Assembly (NCBI GenBank): GCA_963971535.1
Contig: OZ020592.1
Location: 125,841,672 to 125,905,671 of the forward strand
Length of the DNA stretch: 64,000 nucleotides
Direction of reading: 5' to 3'
Source of the DNA: Notolepis coatsorum
Lineage: Eukaryota; Chordata; Actinopteri; Aulopiformes; Paralepididae
The notes below the pieces were generated by a model. It had not been told where the DNA came from. It saw only the letters and a list, made by a program, of their open reading frames with translations, and did not search any database. Made by a program: the position numbers and the translations under genes. Positions 1 to 11,363 of the stretch are shown piece by piece. Position 1 is the first letter of the stretch. Every line of letters begins with the position of its first letter.

Positions 1-3000
1 ATAAAGGTGTTAGGGTTAACATAATAAAGGTGTTAGGGTTAACATAACAGAGGTGTTAGGGTTAACATAATAAAGGTGTTAGGGTTAACATAATAAAGGT
101 GTTAGGGTTAACATAATAAAGGTGTTAGGGTTAACATAATAAAGGTGTTGGGGTTAACATAATAAAGGTGTTAGGGTTAACATAATAAAGGCGTTAGGGT
201 TAACATAATAAAGGTGTTAGGGTTAACATAATAAAGGTGTTAGGGTTAACATAATAAAGGTGTTAGGGTTAACATAACAGAGGTGTTAGGGTTAACATAA
301 TAAAGGTGTTAGGGTTAACATAATAAAGGTGTTAGGGTTAACATAATAAAGGTGTTAGGGTTAACATAACAGAGGTGTTAGGGTTAACATAACAGAGGTG
401 TTAGGGTTAACATAATAAAGGTGTTAGGGTTAACATAATAAAGGTGTTAGGGTTAACATAATAAAGGTGTTAGGGTTAACATAACAGAGGTGTTAGGGTT
501 AACATAATAAAGGTGTTAGGGTTAACATAATAAAGGTGTTAGGGTTAACATAATAAAGGTGTTAGGGTTAACATAATAAAGGTTAACATAATAAAGGTGT
601 TAGGGTTAACATAATAAAGGTGTTAGGGTTAACATATGAAAGGTTAACATAATAAAGGTGTTAGGGTTAACATAATAAAGGTGTTAGGGTTAACATAATA
701 AAGGTGTTAGGGTTAACATAATAAAGGTGTTAGGGTTAACATAATAAAGGTTAACATAATAAAGGTTAACATAATAAAGGTGTTAGGGTTAACATAACAA
801 AGGTGTTAGGGTTAACATAATAAAGGTGTTAGGGTTAACATAATAAAGGTGTTAGGGTTAACATAATAAAGGTTAACATAATAAAGGTGTTAGGGTTAAC
901 ATAATAAAGGTGTTAGGGTTAACATAATAAAGGTTAACATAATAAAGGTGTTAGGGTTAACATAATAAAGGTGTTAGGGTTAACATAATAAAGGTGTTAG
1001 GGTTAACATAATAAAGGTGTTAGGGTTAACATAACAGAGGTGTTAGGGTTAACATAATAAAGGTGTTAGGGTTAACATAACAAAGGTGTTAGGGTTAACA
1101 TAATAAAGGTGTTAGGGTTAACATAATAAAGGTGTTAGGGTTAACATAATAAAGGTGTTAGGGTTAACATAATAAAGGTGTTAGGGTTAACATAATAAAG
1201 GTGTTAGGGTTAACATAACAGAGGTGTTAGGGTTAACATAATAAAGGTGTTAGGGTTAACATAATAAAGGTTAACATAATAAAGGTGTTAGGGTTAACAT
1301 AATAAAGGTGTTAGGGTTAACATAATAAAGGTGTTAGGGTTAACATAATAAAGGTGTTAGGGTTAACATAATAAAGGTGTTAGGGTTAACATAATAAAGG
1401 TGTTAGGGTTAACATAACAGAGGTGTTAGGGTTAACATAATAAAGGTGTTAGGGTTAACATAACAGAGGTGTTAGGGTTAACATAACAGAGGTGTTAGGG
1501 TTAACATAATAAAGGTGTTAGGGTTAACATAATAAAGGTGTTAGGGTTAACATAACAGAGGTGTTAGGGTTAACATAATAAAGGTGTTAGGGTTAACATA
1601 ATAAAGGTGTTAGGGTTAACATAATAAAGGTGTTAGGGTTAACATAATAACGGTGTTAGGGTTAACATAATAAAGGTGTTAGGGTTAACATAATAACGGT
1701 GTTAGGGTTAACATAATAAAGGTGTTAGGGTTAACATAATAAAGGTGTTAGGGTTAACATAACAAAGGTGTTAGGGTTAACATAATAAAGGTGTTAGGGT
1801 TAACATAATAACGGTGTTAGGGTTAACATAATAAAGGTGTTAGGGTTAACATAATAACGGTGTTAGGGTTAACATAATAAAGGTGTTAGGGTTAACATAA
1901 TAAAGGTGTTAGGGTTAACATAACAAAGGTGTTAGGGTTAACATAATAAAGGTGTTAGGGTTAACATAATAAAGGTGTTAGGGTTAACATAATAAAGGTG
2001 TTAGGGTTAACATAACAGAGGTGTTAGGGTTAACATAATAAAGGTGTTAGGGTTAACATAACAAAGGTGTTAGGGTTAACATAATAAAGGTGTTAGGGTT
2101 AACATAATAACGGTGTTAGGGTTAACATAATAAAGGTGTTAGGGTTAACATAATAACGGTGTTAGGGTTAACATAATAAAGGTGTTAGGGTTAACATAAT
2201 AAAGGTGTTAGGGTTAACATAATAAAGGTGTTAGGGTTAACATAATAAAGGTGTTAGGGTTAACATAACAGAGGTGTTAGGGTTAACATAATAAAGGTGT
2301 TAGGGTTAACATAATAAAGGTGTTAGGGTTAACATAACAGAGGTGTTAGGGTTAACATAATAAAGGTGTTAGGGTTAACATAACAAAGGTGTTAGGGTTA
2401 ACATAATAACGGTGTTAGGGTTAACATAATAAAGGTGTTAGGGTTAACATAATAACGGTGTTAGGGTTAACATAATAAAGGTGTTAGGGTTAACATAATA
2501 AAGGTGTTAACCCTGTTAGGGTTAACATAATAAAGGTGTTAGGGTTAACATAATAAAGGTGTTAGGGTTAACATAACAGAGGTGTTAGGGTTAACATAAT
2601 AAAGGTGTTAGGGTTAACATAATAAAGGTGTTAGGGTTAACATAATAAAGGTGTTAGGGTTAACATAACAGAGGTGTTAGGGTTAACATAATAAAGGTGT
2701 TAGGGTTAACATAACAGAGGTGTTAGGGTTAACATAATAAAGGTGTTAGGGTTAACATAACAAAGGTGTTAGGGTTAACATAATAAAGGTGTTAGGGTTA
2801 ACATAATAAAGGTGTTAGGGTTAACATAATAAAGGTGTTAGGGTTAACATAATAAAGGTGTTAGGGTTAACATAATAAAGGTGTTAGGGTTAACATAATA
2901 AAGGTGTTAGGGTTAACATAATAAAGGTGTTAGGGTTAACATAATAAAGGTGTTAGGGTTAACATAATAAAGGTGTTAGGGTTAACATAATAAAGGTGTT

Positions 3001-6000
3001 AGGGTTAACATAATAAAGGTGTTAGGGTTAACATAATAAAGGTGTTAGGGTTAACATAATAAAGGTGTTAGGGTTAACATAACAGAGGTGTTAGGGTTAA
3101 CATAATAAAGGTGTTAGGGTTAACATAATAAAGGTTAACATAATAAAGGTGTTAGGGTTAACATAATAAGGTGTTAGGGTTAACATAATAAAGGTGTTAG
3201 GGTTAACATAACAGAGGTGTTAGGGTTAACATAATAAAGGTGTTAGGGTTAACATAATAAAGGTGTTAGGGTTAACATAACAAAGGTGTTAGGGTTAACA
3301 TAATAAAGGTGTTAGGGTTAACATAATAAAGGTGTTAGGGTTAACATAACAAAGGTGTTAGGGTTAACATAATAAAGGTGTTAGGGTTAACATAATAAAG
3401 GTGTTAGGGTTAACATAATAAAGGTGTTAGGGTTAACATAATAAAGGTGTTAGGGTTAACATAACAAAGGTGTTAGGGTTAACATAATAAAGGTGTTAGG
3501 GTTAACATAACAGAGGTGTTAGGGTTAACATAATAAAGGTGTTAGGGTTAACATAATAAAGGTGTTAGGGTTAACATAACAAAGGTGTTAGGGTTAACAT
3601 AATAAAGGTGTTAGGGTTAACATAATAAAGGTGTTAGGGTTAACATAATAGAGGTGTTAGGGTTAACATAATAAAGGTGTTAGGGTTAACATAATAAAGG
3701 TGTTAGGGTTAACATAACAAAGGTGTTAGGGTTAACATAATAAAGGTGTTAGGGTTAACATAATAAAGGTGTTAGGGTTAACATAATAAAGGTGTTAGGG
3801 TTAACATAATAAAGGTGTTAGGGTTAACATAATAAAGGTGTTAGGGTTAACATAATAAAGGTGTTAGGGTTAACATAATAAGGTGTTAGGGTTAACATAA
3901 TAAAGGTGTTAGGGTTAACATAATAAAGGTGTTAGGGTTAACATAATAAAGGTGTTAGGGTTAACATAATAAAGGTTAACATAATAAAGGTGTTAGGGTT
4001 AACATAATAAAGGTGTTAGGGTTAACATAATAAAGGTGTTAGGGTTAACATAATAAAGGTGTTAGGGTTAACATAATAAAGGTGTTAGGGTTAACATAAC
4101 AGAGGTGTTAGGGTTAACATAATAAAGGTGTTAGGGTTAACATAATAAAGGTTAACATAATAAAGGTGTTAGGGTTAACATAATAAGGTGTTAGGGTTAA
4201 CATAACAGAGGCGTTAGGGTTAACATAATAAAGGTGTTAGGGTTAACATAATAAGGTGTTAGGGTTAACATAACAGAGGCGTTAGGGTTAACATAATAAA
4301 GGTGTTAGGGTTAACATAATAAAGGTGTTAGGGTTAACATAATAAAGGTGTTAGGGTTAACATAACAAAGGTGTTAGGGTTAACATAATAAAGGTGTTAG
4401 GGTTAACATAACAAAGGTGTAGGGTTAACATAATAAAGGTGTTAGGGTTAACATAATAAAGGTGTTAGGGTTAACATAATAAAGGTGTTAGGGTTAACAT
4501 AATAAAGGTGTTAGGGTTAACATAATAAAGGTGTTAGGGTTAACATAACAGAGGTGTTAGGGTTAACATAATAAAGGTGTTAGGGTTAACATAATAGAGG
4601 TGTTAGGGTTAACATAATAAAGGTGTTAGGGTTAACATAACAGAGGTGTTAGGGTTAACATAATAAAGGTGTTAGGGTTAACATAATAAAGGTGTTAGGG
4701 TTAACATAATAAAGGTGTTAGGGTTAACATAATAAAGGTGTTAGGGTTAACATAACAAAGGTGTTAGGGTTAACATAATAAAGGTGTTAGGGTTAACATA
4801 ACAGAGGTGTTAGGGTTAACATAATAAAGGTGTTAGGGTTAACATAACAAAGGTGTTCGGGTTAACATAATAAAGGTGTTAGGGTTAACATAATAAAGGT
4901 GTTAGGGTTAACATAACAGAGGTGTTAGGGTTAACATAATAAAGGTGTTAGGGTTAACATAATAAAGGTGTTAGGGTTAACATAATAAAGGTGTTAGGGT
5001 TAACATAACAAAGGTGTTAGGGTTAACATAATAAGGTGTTAGGGTTAACATAACAGAGGTGTTAGGGTTAACATAATAAAGGTGTTAGGGTTAACATAAT
5101 AAAGGTGTTAGGGTTAACATAACAGAGGTGTTAGGGTTAACATAATAAAGGTGTTAGGGTTAACATAATAAAGTTGTTAGGGTTAACATAATAAAGGTGT
5201 TAGGGTTAACATAACAGAGGTGTTAGGGTTAACATAATAAAGGTGTTAGGGTTAACATAATAAAGGTGTTAGGGTTAACATAACAAAGGTGTTAGGGTTA
5301 ACATAATAAAGGTGTTAGGGTTAACATAACAAAGGTGTTAGGGTTAACATAATAAAGGTGTTAGGGTTAACATAATAAAGGTTAACATAATAAAGGTGTT
5401 AGGGTTAACATAATAAAGGTGTTAGGGTTAACATAATAAAGGTGTTAGGGTTAACATAACAAAGGTGTTAGGGTTAACATAACAGAGGTGTTAGGGTTAA
5501 CATAATAAAGGTGTTAGGGTTAACATAACAAAGGTGTTAGGGTTAACATAATAAAGGTGTTAGGGTTAACATAATAAAGGTGTTAGGGTTAACATAATAA
5601 AGGTGTTAGGGTTAACATAATAAAGGTGTTAGGGTTAACATAATAAAGGTGTTAGGGTTAACATAATAAAGGTGTTAGGGTTAACATAATAAAGGTGTTA
5701 GGGTTAACATAACAGAGGTGTTAGGGTTAACATAATAAAGGTGTTAGGGTTAACATAATAAAGGTGTTAGGGTTAACATAACAAAGGTGTTAGGGTTAAC
5801 ATAATAAAGGTGTTAGGGTTAACATAATAAAGGTGTTAGGGTTAACATAATAAAGGTGTTAGGGTTAACATAATAAAGGTGTTAGGGTTAACATAATAAA
5901 GGTGTTAGGGTTAACATAATAAAGGTGTTAGGGTTAACATAATAAAGGTGTTAGGGTTAACATAATAAAGGTGTTAGGGTTAACATAATAAAGGTGTTAG

Positions 6001-6272
6001 GGTTAACATAATAAAGGTGTTAGGGTTAACATAATAAAGGTGTTAGGGTTAACATAACAGAGGTGTTAGGGTTAACATAATAAAGGTGTTAGGGTTAACA
6101 TAATAAAGGTTAACATAATAAAGGTGTTAGGGTTAACATAATAAGGTGTTAGGGTTAACATAACAGAGGCGTTAGGGTTAACATAATAAAGGTGTTAGGG
6201 TTAACATAATAAAGGTGTTAGGGTTAACATAATAAAGGTGTTAGGGTTAACATAACAGAGGTGTTAGGGTTT
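1..6272. repeat. 23-bp telomere-like satellite array
   Basis: Roughly 270 head-to-tail copies of a 23-bp unit with core GTGTTAGGGTTAACAT fill this stretch and continue past the left edge. Each unit holds one and a half vertebrate telomere repeats (TTAGGGTTA) and a palindromic GTTAAC. Most variation is in the spacer: TAATAAAGG is commonest, with TAACAGAGG, TAACAAAGG and TAATAACGG variants. Occasional 15-bp units lack 8 bp (near 585, 638, 751, 766, 871, 3132, 5382), consistent with slippage between the GGT and GGTT of one unit. The spacer prevents a pure (TTAGGG)n tract, so this is a satellite or minisatellite, not a telomere. It probably lies in an upstream tmem8b intron. Confidence 0.97.
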
Positions 6273-6704
6273 AAGATAACAAATGTCTTTACTAGATTAC
6301 ACTGAATCTCTTCCTTTCTCGAACCTTCTCTCAGACTCAAAAGTCAGGTCTTCCTACAAAGACAGGATACAGGCTGATGTTGCCAGTGAATCATGTCTCT
6401 TTGTGTCACGTGTTTGTTTGTATGTTGTGTTGCAGTTAGTGAATACAGTTACGTGAGGAATAATCCGCCTCAGGAACCTTGTTGTATGTTTGCTCGTCTC
6501 TGGCCTCAAAATTTACAACGTTCAGCAAGACTGGTCATGTTAAATGAAAGTGTATTGCAGCAGGACATATACTCCAGATTCCCTGGCAGACGTAACAGTA
6601 GGGTGGTACAACTTGTCATTGGATTATTGATTTAGTTCGTTATGAATTATGATTATGCTACATCAGTGTATGCATAATAAGATATTTTTTTAAGTGTATA
6701 ATTA
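6273..6704. other. Intronic sequence without recognisable feature
   Basis: AT-rich single-copy-looking sequence between the satellite and the first visible tmem8b exon. An 80-codon open frame (6393-6635) resembles no protein I know. It lacks the cysteine-rich EGF-like sequence expected of the preceding tmem8b exon, so I treat it as chance. Confidence 0.5.
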
Positions 6705-6823
6705 TGTGTGTCTACATGACCTCCAGGCTGGGGCTGCACTGATAACTCTGTGTGTCTACATGTCCTCTAGGCTGGGACGGCTGGGGCTGCACTGATAACT
6801 CTGTGTGTCTACATGTCCTCTAG
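6705..6823 (+). repeat. Triplicated 3' splice-site segment
   Basis: The intron end TGTGTGTCTACATG(A/T)CCTC(C/T)AG plus the first 22-31 bases of the exon occur three times in tandem. The AG dinucleotides end at 6726, 6770 and 6823. Copies 2 and 3 are 53 bp apart; copies 1 and 2 are 44 bp apart because copy 1 lacks 9 bp. Only the last copy runs into the full exon. Splicing to either upstream AG would read into an in-frame TAG (6768-6770 or 6821-6823), which is the next copy's own splice acceptor. Confidence 0.9.
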
Positions 6824-7002
6824 GCTGGGACGGCTGGGGGTGCACGGATAACTCCGCAGCCTACTCCTATGGCTTCCAGCTGCTGTCCACCTTGCTGCTC
6901 TGTCTCAGTAATCTGATGTTTGTCCCTCCCGTGGCCGTGGCCGTCCGTCACCACTACCTGCTGGAGGCGTCCGTCTACATCTTCACCATGCTCTTCTCCA
7001 CC
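6824..7002 (+). CDS. tmem8b: TMEM8B-like exon: end of EGF-like module and first membrane segments
   Basis: This exon encodes 60 residues, the first codon (Gly) being completed from the preceding exon, which lies outside the window or is hidden by repeats. It starts GWDGWGCTDNS, the last cysteine turn of an EGF-like module. Two hydrophobic segments follow, the first including STLLLCLSNLMF and the second ASVYIFTMLFST. The order and spacing match the TMEM8 family (TMEM8A/PGAP6, TMEM8B/NGX6), membrane proteins of the CREST superfamily of predicted hydrolases. The donor GTGAGT is at 7003. The exon ends on a complete codon directly after Ser-Thr, where the family's conserved S..FYHACD motif begins. 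The acceptor is the third of three tandem copies. Whether TMEM8B is enzymatically active is not settled to my knowledge; PGAP6 is a phospholipase A2 acting on GPI. Confidence 0.93.
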
Positions 7003-7029
7003 GTGAGTAGCCGACACACAGGCCAGTGC

Positions 7030-7095
7030 TGCAGAGTGTTGCAGAGTGTTGCAGAGTGTTGCAGAGTGTTGCAGAGTGTTGCAGAGTGTTGCAGT
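7030..7095. repeat. 10-bp minisatellite just after a splice donor
   Basis: Six tandem copies of GCAGAGTGTT start about 27 bp downstream of the exon donor. No function is evident. Confidence 0.9.
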
Positions 7096-7189
7096 GTCAC
7101 ACAGAGAGTAACCTCGTTCCCAGTTTTATCTTCTCTGTGAGATAATTAAGCATTAGATCACGAGCACTGGCGGACTCAGGGGGGGGGCA

Positions 7190-7777
7190 GGGACCGCCCC
7201 CCCTGGTGCCCCCACGGTCGAAAAACGCGCCCTTAAGTGCCCTTTTGAGTGAAAGAAATTAGAGGATGTGCCCTATTGGTGCCCCCACGGTTGAAAAACG
7301 CGCGCTAAAGTGCCCTTTTGAGTGAAGGAAATTAGAGGATGTACCCTATTGGTGCCCCCACGGTTGAAAAACGTGCGCTAAAGTGCCCTTTTGAGTGAAA
7401 GAAATGAGAGGATGTGCCCTATTGGTGCCCCCACGGTTGAAAAATGCATGCTAAAGTGCCCTTTTGAGTGGCGAAAAATTAGAAGGTGTGCCCTATTGGT
7501 GCTCTTTCAATGGTCTAAACTTGACCATGTGCCCCACGGTTAAATAATATCACGTAAAAGTGCCCTTTTGAGTGAAAGAAATGAGAGGACGTGCCCTATT
7601 GGTGCCCCCACGGTTGAAAAACGTACGCTAAAGTGCCCTTTTGAGTGGTGAAAAATAGAAGGTGTGCCCTATTGGTGCTCTTCCAATGGTCTAAACTTGA
7701 CCATGTGCCCCACGGTTAAATAATATCACGCAAAAGTGCCCTTTTGAGTGAAAGAAATTAGAGGACGTGCCCTATTG
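7190..7777. repeat. 73-bp tandem array inside the hAT element
   Basis: The unit contains CCCTATTGGTGCCCCCACGG and AGTGCCCTTTTGAGTG. CCCTATT starts at 7271, 7344 and 7417, an exact 73-bp period. Longer variant units near 7490-7570 and 7670-7745 add a segment containing GGTCTAAACTTGACCATGTG. The array resumes at 8848-8985 beyond the LINE insertion. Confidence 0.9.
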
Positions 7778-8845
7778 GGCCTGATCTCTGCCAACGACGA
7801 GAGGGCCTACCTGGAAGAGGTAGAGAAACTGTCACAGTGGTGTCAGGAGAACTGCCTCTCCCTGAACGTCAGCAAAACAAAAGAGATGATTGTGGACTTC
7901 AGGAGGTCGGGGGTCAAGGACTACAGCCCCCTCAGCATTGACGGGGCACCGGTTGAGAGAGCGAACAGTTTCAAGTACCTCGGAGCCCACATATCCGAGG
8001 ACTTGACATGGACCACACACATTGACAGTGTTGTGAAGAAGGCACGACAACGCCTCTACTTCCTCAGGCGCCTAAGGAAGTTCCAAGTCAGTCAGAAGAT
8101 CCTTAGGAACTTCTACTCATGTACAATAGAGAGCATCCTGACTGGCAACATCACCTCCTGGTTTGGGAATAGCACTGCACAAGACCGTAGCAGACTACAA
8201 AGAGTGACACGTTCAGCCGAACGCACAATTGGAGGGGGGCTTCCCACCCGAACAACTGCCTCTTTGAACTGCTGCGGTCAGGCAAGCGATACCGGAGTCT
8301 TAAGGCGAGCACAGAAAGACTCAGAAGAAGCTTCTATCCCCATGCCATCAGGCTGCTAAACGAACAATAAACACTATGCAACAACCATCAAATGCACACA
8401 GCACACACACCCACACGCACACACTCACTTAAACAAATAACACACTGCAGCACCCACTCTCCACACTTTAGATCACACAAACACACTTTATATTTATTGA
8501 TAAAGGATTTGCACTACAACTCGTACACCTACTGTAAATTGTACCTAAATTGCACCTCATCCCATTTCTGCCTTGCACTAGTATTGTATATTAGTACACT
8601 GCATAGTATATTGTATATTATATGGTAACTCAGTTACGTCTATTCTGCATCGAACATTGTACATATGTCTATACTGAACAATGTGACCTCATTTTTTTAC
8701 TTCTAATTTACATGCTATACTATGTTATTTTATTTCATACTTATCTTGTCTTGCACAGTCTCTGGAGCGTAACAGTAAGAAGCATTTTGTATAAAAGTAT
8801 TCTGTACTTCTGTATGACAACTATTAAAGAAACTTGAACTTGAAC
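7778..8845 (+). mobile_element. 5'-truncated L2/CR1-type LINE
   Basis: The insert begins inside the reverse transcriptase, just after the FADD motif, at residues GLISANDERAYLEEV. It runs through the C-terminal half of ORF2, including VSKTKEMIVDFRRSG and YLGAHISEDLTW. It ends with a 3' UTR and a short TTGAAC tandem tail. It is the same family as the LINE at 22557-26035. Near 8248 about 60 bp are missing relative to that copy and the frame shifts, so the protein is broken. The hAT array continues on both sides, showing that the LINE came second. Confidence 0.9.
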
Positions 8846-8990
8846 CTCTAATGGTTAAACGTGACCATGTGGCCCCACAGTTGAAAACATTGCGCTAAAA
8901 TGCCCTTTTTGAGTGTTGAAAATGAGAGGACGTGCCCATTGGTGCCCTTCCAATGGTCTAGACTTGACCATGTGCCCCACGGCATGGTAA

Positions 8991-9437
8991 GATGGAGCAA
9001 CTTCAAACAGAGACCACTGGGCTTTCAGTAGGGCAGACGTAGAAGGCCAAGCCAAAAGAGAACAGGAACGACAAAGAAACAGGGAGCTAATGACAAGACT
9101 GGTAGACATCACATTGTATCTTGCACGGCAATATGGGGCGTTCGGGGGTCATGATGAAAGTGGTACATCTTTGAACAAAGGGAATTTCCTTGAACTTGTA
9201 CAGCTACTTGCAAAATATGACTCCACCATCAAAATGCACCTTGATAAAATCAATCACATCCAGTCTCAACAGAAAAAACCACAGACATCACTGTTGTCCT
9301 ACAAGACACAGAATGACATAATCAGTGCCCTTGCCACCTATGTCAGAAGAGTAATTCTCAAAGAAATGGAAGATTCCAAAATATTCTCCATTCTCTTGGA
9401 TGAGACAAAAATAAAAATAAAATCTAACCCTGACTAA
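8991..9437 (+). pseudogene. hAT transposase fragment (ZMYM1/DUF4371 type)
   Basis: The open segment includes WAFSRADVEGQAKREQER, then RLVDITLYLARQYGAF, SLNKGNFLELVQLLAKYD and FSILLDETK. This order matches the DUF4371 N-terminal part of ZMYM1-like hAT transposases. The Asp in SILLDET corresponds to the first catalytic acidic residue of the RNase H-like fold. It stops at 9437, and the remaining catalytic domain is absent. An in-frame TAA lies directly upstream (8988). It is a non-functional remnant. Confidence 0.85.
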
Positions 9438-9489
9438 CCTTACTGTCATGCACTTGTCCTAATAAACTAACCTACACTGTAACACGCAA

Positions 9490-9612
9490 CACTTGATGAA
9501 CATTGTTACTCAGCTGATAGAGTTGTACCCTTCTTGCTGTCTTGTCGTACAGAACTTGTAAGTCGCTTTGGATAAAAGCATCAGCTAAATGACTAAATGT
9601 AAATGTAAATGT
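9490..9612 (+). repeat. Teleost LINE/SINE 3' tail with TAAATG repeats
   Basis: The sequence AAGTCGCTTTGGATAAAAGC, followed by CTAAATGACTAAATG and TAAATG repeats, is a widespread fish 3'-tail module shared by L2-like LINEs and their SINEs. It abuts the truncated end of the adjacent DIRS element. Related pieces occur at 38755-38805 (same strand) and 38870-38965 (opposite strand). Confidence 0.75.
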
Positions 9613-9829
9613 ACTGGCTGAGCGTCCCGCTCTTCGCCATATTGAGATATACCTCATCTCCTGTACCTACTGTACTACATGAACGAAAACAAAGCACCCT
9701 TGCACTTGACCAGGCCCCGCCCCAGTGGCTTACTATAAGACACCGGGCGTGGTCACCACTTGCCCTTCCTCGGGAAAAGTTTTCCATCAGAAACCCCCCC
9801 CCCCCAAGGGACCTCAGGGCACGCTAGAG

Positions 9830-9936
9830 TGGGACGCTCAGCCAGTACTCATATAACTAGGTTATATACTTAACCTATCGTTATATACTCGTACTGGCGA
9901 ACGCGTCCCGCTCTTCGCCATATTGAGATATGGGGC
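9830..9936 (-). other. Internal complementary region of DIRS copy A
   Basis: The segment joins the complement of the element's two extreme ends: AGCCAGTACTCATATAACT on one side and TATATACTCGTACTGGCG on the other. DIRS-1-like elements use this region as template to rebuild their ends during replication through a circle. It preserves the terminal bases missing from the truncated left end at 9613. Confidence 0.85.
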
Positions 9937-10151
9937 AGAGCGGACGCGAGGCCCGACAAATGTACCCCCTGAGGACCCGTAAGCCCACACCAGGGGGGAG
10001 GGGAGTCCCGTCACCCCTCCTTCCTAGTGAAGAGGGGGCGGCAGTCAACTCCACCCAAGTGCGAAAAGAGGGAACTAGAAACCTCCAACGCACAGCACAG
10101 GCGGGACCACGTGTGACACAACACCTTGCGGTCCACACCCACACATCCCTG

Positions 10152-11315
10152 CTAACCCACCGAAAGGCGGGAAGCAGGGGAGGTTCCAGACCTCAGAACC
10201 GCCTGGGAGACAGAATCCCCAGTCATGTCCATGAGGTAAAACCTTACGAAGGGACCCGGGGAGGACCATGAGGCCGCAGCACAGATGTCCTCCACCGAGG
10301 CCCCTCCTAACAGGGCGGCAGAGGCCGCCACCCCACGAGTGGAGTGCGCCCTGACACCCCCAGGGGGGGCCAGCCCAGCCAACGTGTAGCAAAGGGCAAT
10401 GCCCTTGCACAACCAATGGGACAGGTGCTGTTTCGACAGTGCCTTACCAGTGCGAGAGCCACCGTAACAGACAAAGAGCTGATCGGTAGCCCTGAGATCC
10501 TGAGTCCGGCTGAGGTAAACCCCCAAAGCCCGGACCGGACACGACAGGTGAAGGCTCGCCTCTAACTCACCAGCGTGAGGAGGCGGATGAAACGCCTGAA
10601 CCACAATATCCCTGGAGCGAAAAGAGCTCCGGATATTTTTTGGCACGAAGACTGGATTAGGCCTCAGAGTTGCACCGCTATTGACACGAATAGACAGGCA
10701 CTCAGGCCGCACCGAGAGAGCACAGAGCTCACCCACACGCTTAGCGGAGGTGATGGCCAGCAGGAACGCAGTCTTGAAGACAGCTGTTCCAAGGTGCCTG
10801 CTCAAGAGGCTCAAACGGGGCCTCGGACAACCGGCCGAGGACCAATTGAAGGTCCCAACTCGGAGACAGAGAATGTTTCACCGGCTTAAGGCGCCGAGCG
10901 CCAAGCAGGAAACGCTTCACAAGAGGGTGGCTGAACAACGTAACGCCCTCAACCCCTCATGACAGGAGGATATAGCCGCAGCATATACCCTCACCGTCGA
11001 AGCCAACAGTCTATCAAAAATAGACTGAAGGAAGGTAAGGACAGTGTCCCAGCCCCCCACCTTACACCACTCTTGGAAAATACGCCACCTACCCGCGTAA
11101 ACCGCGATAGTGGAGGGAGCATGCGCGTTCCGGATGGTGTCAACCACAGAAGGATCCATCCTCTCCAGACTCACCCTCTCACCAGCCAAACCATCAGCGG
11201 CTGGCCCAGCACAGGGAACTAACACAGAGACCCGTGCGCTTGAGAGAGGACCCGCGATGACAAAGGAACAGGCCACGACGGGGCTACCAAGAGCTGGATC
11301 AGGACCGGGAACCAC
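10152..11315 (-). pseudogene. DIRS tyrosine recombinase, copy A
   Basis: In place of an integrase, DIRS elements encode a tyrosine recombinase that inserts a circular intermediate. The catalytic part lies in an open frame of 220 codons (10152-10814). It keeps Arg26 in SAKRVGELCAL, His157 and Arg160 in HSTRG, Trp183 in ASWSSP, and nucleophile Tyr193 in FVRFYLMD. The N-terminal core-binding part, with APSTIAVYAGRWRIFQEWC and ASTVRVYAAAISSCHEG, is in a different frame upstream (10917-11315). At least one frameshift therefore separates the halves. All four catalytic residue types are present, unlike copy B, but the broken frame argues against activity. Confidence 0.88.
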
Positions 11316-11363
11316 ACAGCTGCGCCCCGGTCTGGCGCAATCAGGATCAAGGTCCTGCGCTCC

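Larger units (their letters stand above)
7165..9450 (+). mobile_element. Degenerate hAT transposon with internal array and LINE insertion
   Basis: The left end carries the sequence GGCGGACTCAGGG typical of a group of vertebrate hAT elements. A tandem array follows, then a LINE (7778-8845), then a short resumption of the array unit, and finally a transposase remnant (8991-9437). No right terminal inverted repeat or target duplication was found, so the element is truncated on the right, and the boundary given there is approximate. Confidence 0.65.

Noticed and set aside
1-6272. True telomere or interstitial (TTAGGG)n block
   Set aside because: Each TTAGGG is separated by a constant 14-bp or longer non-telomeric spacer; period is 23 bp, not 6.
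6393-6635. Possible upstream tmem8b exon (80 codons open after a TTGCAG-like acceptor)
   Set aside because: No EGF-like cysteine pattern, no plausible donor, and no similarity to TMEM8 proteins that I recognise.
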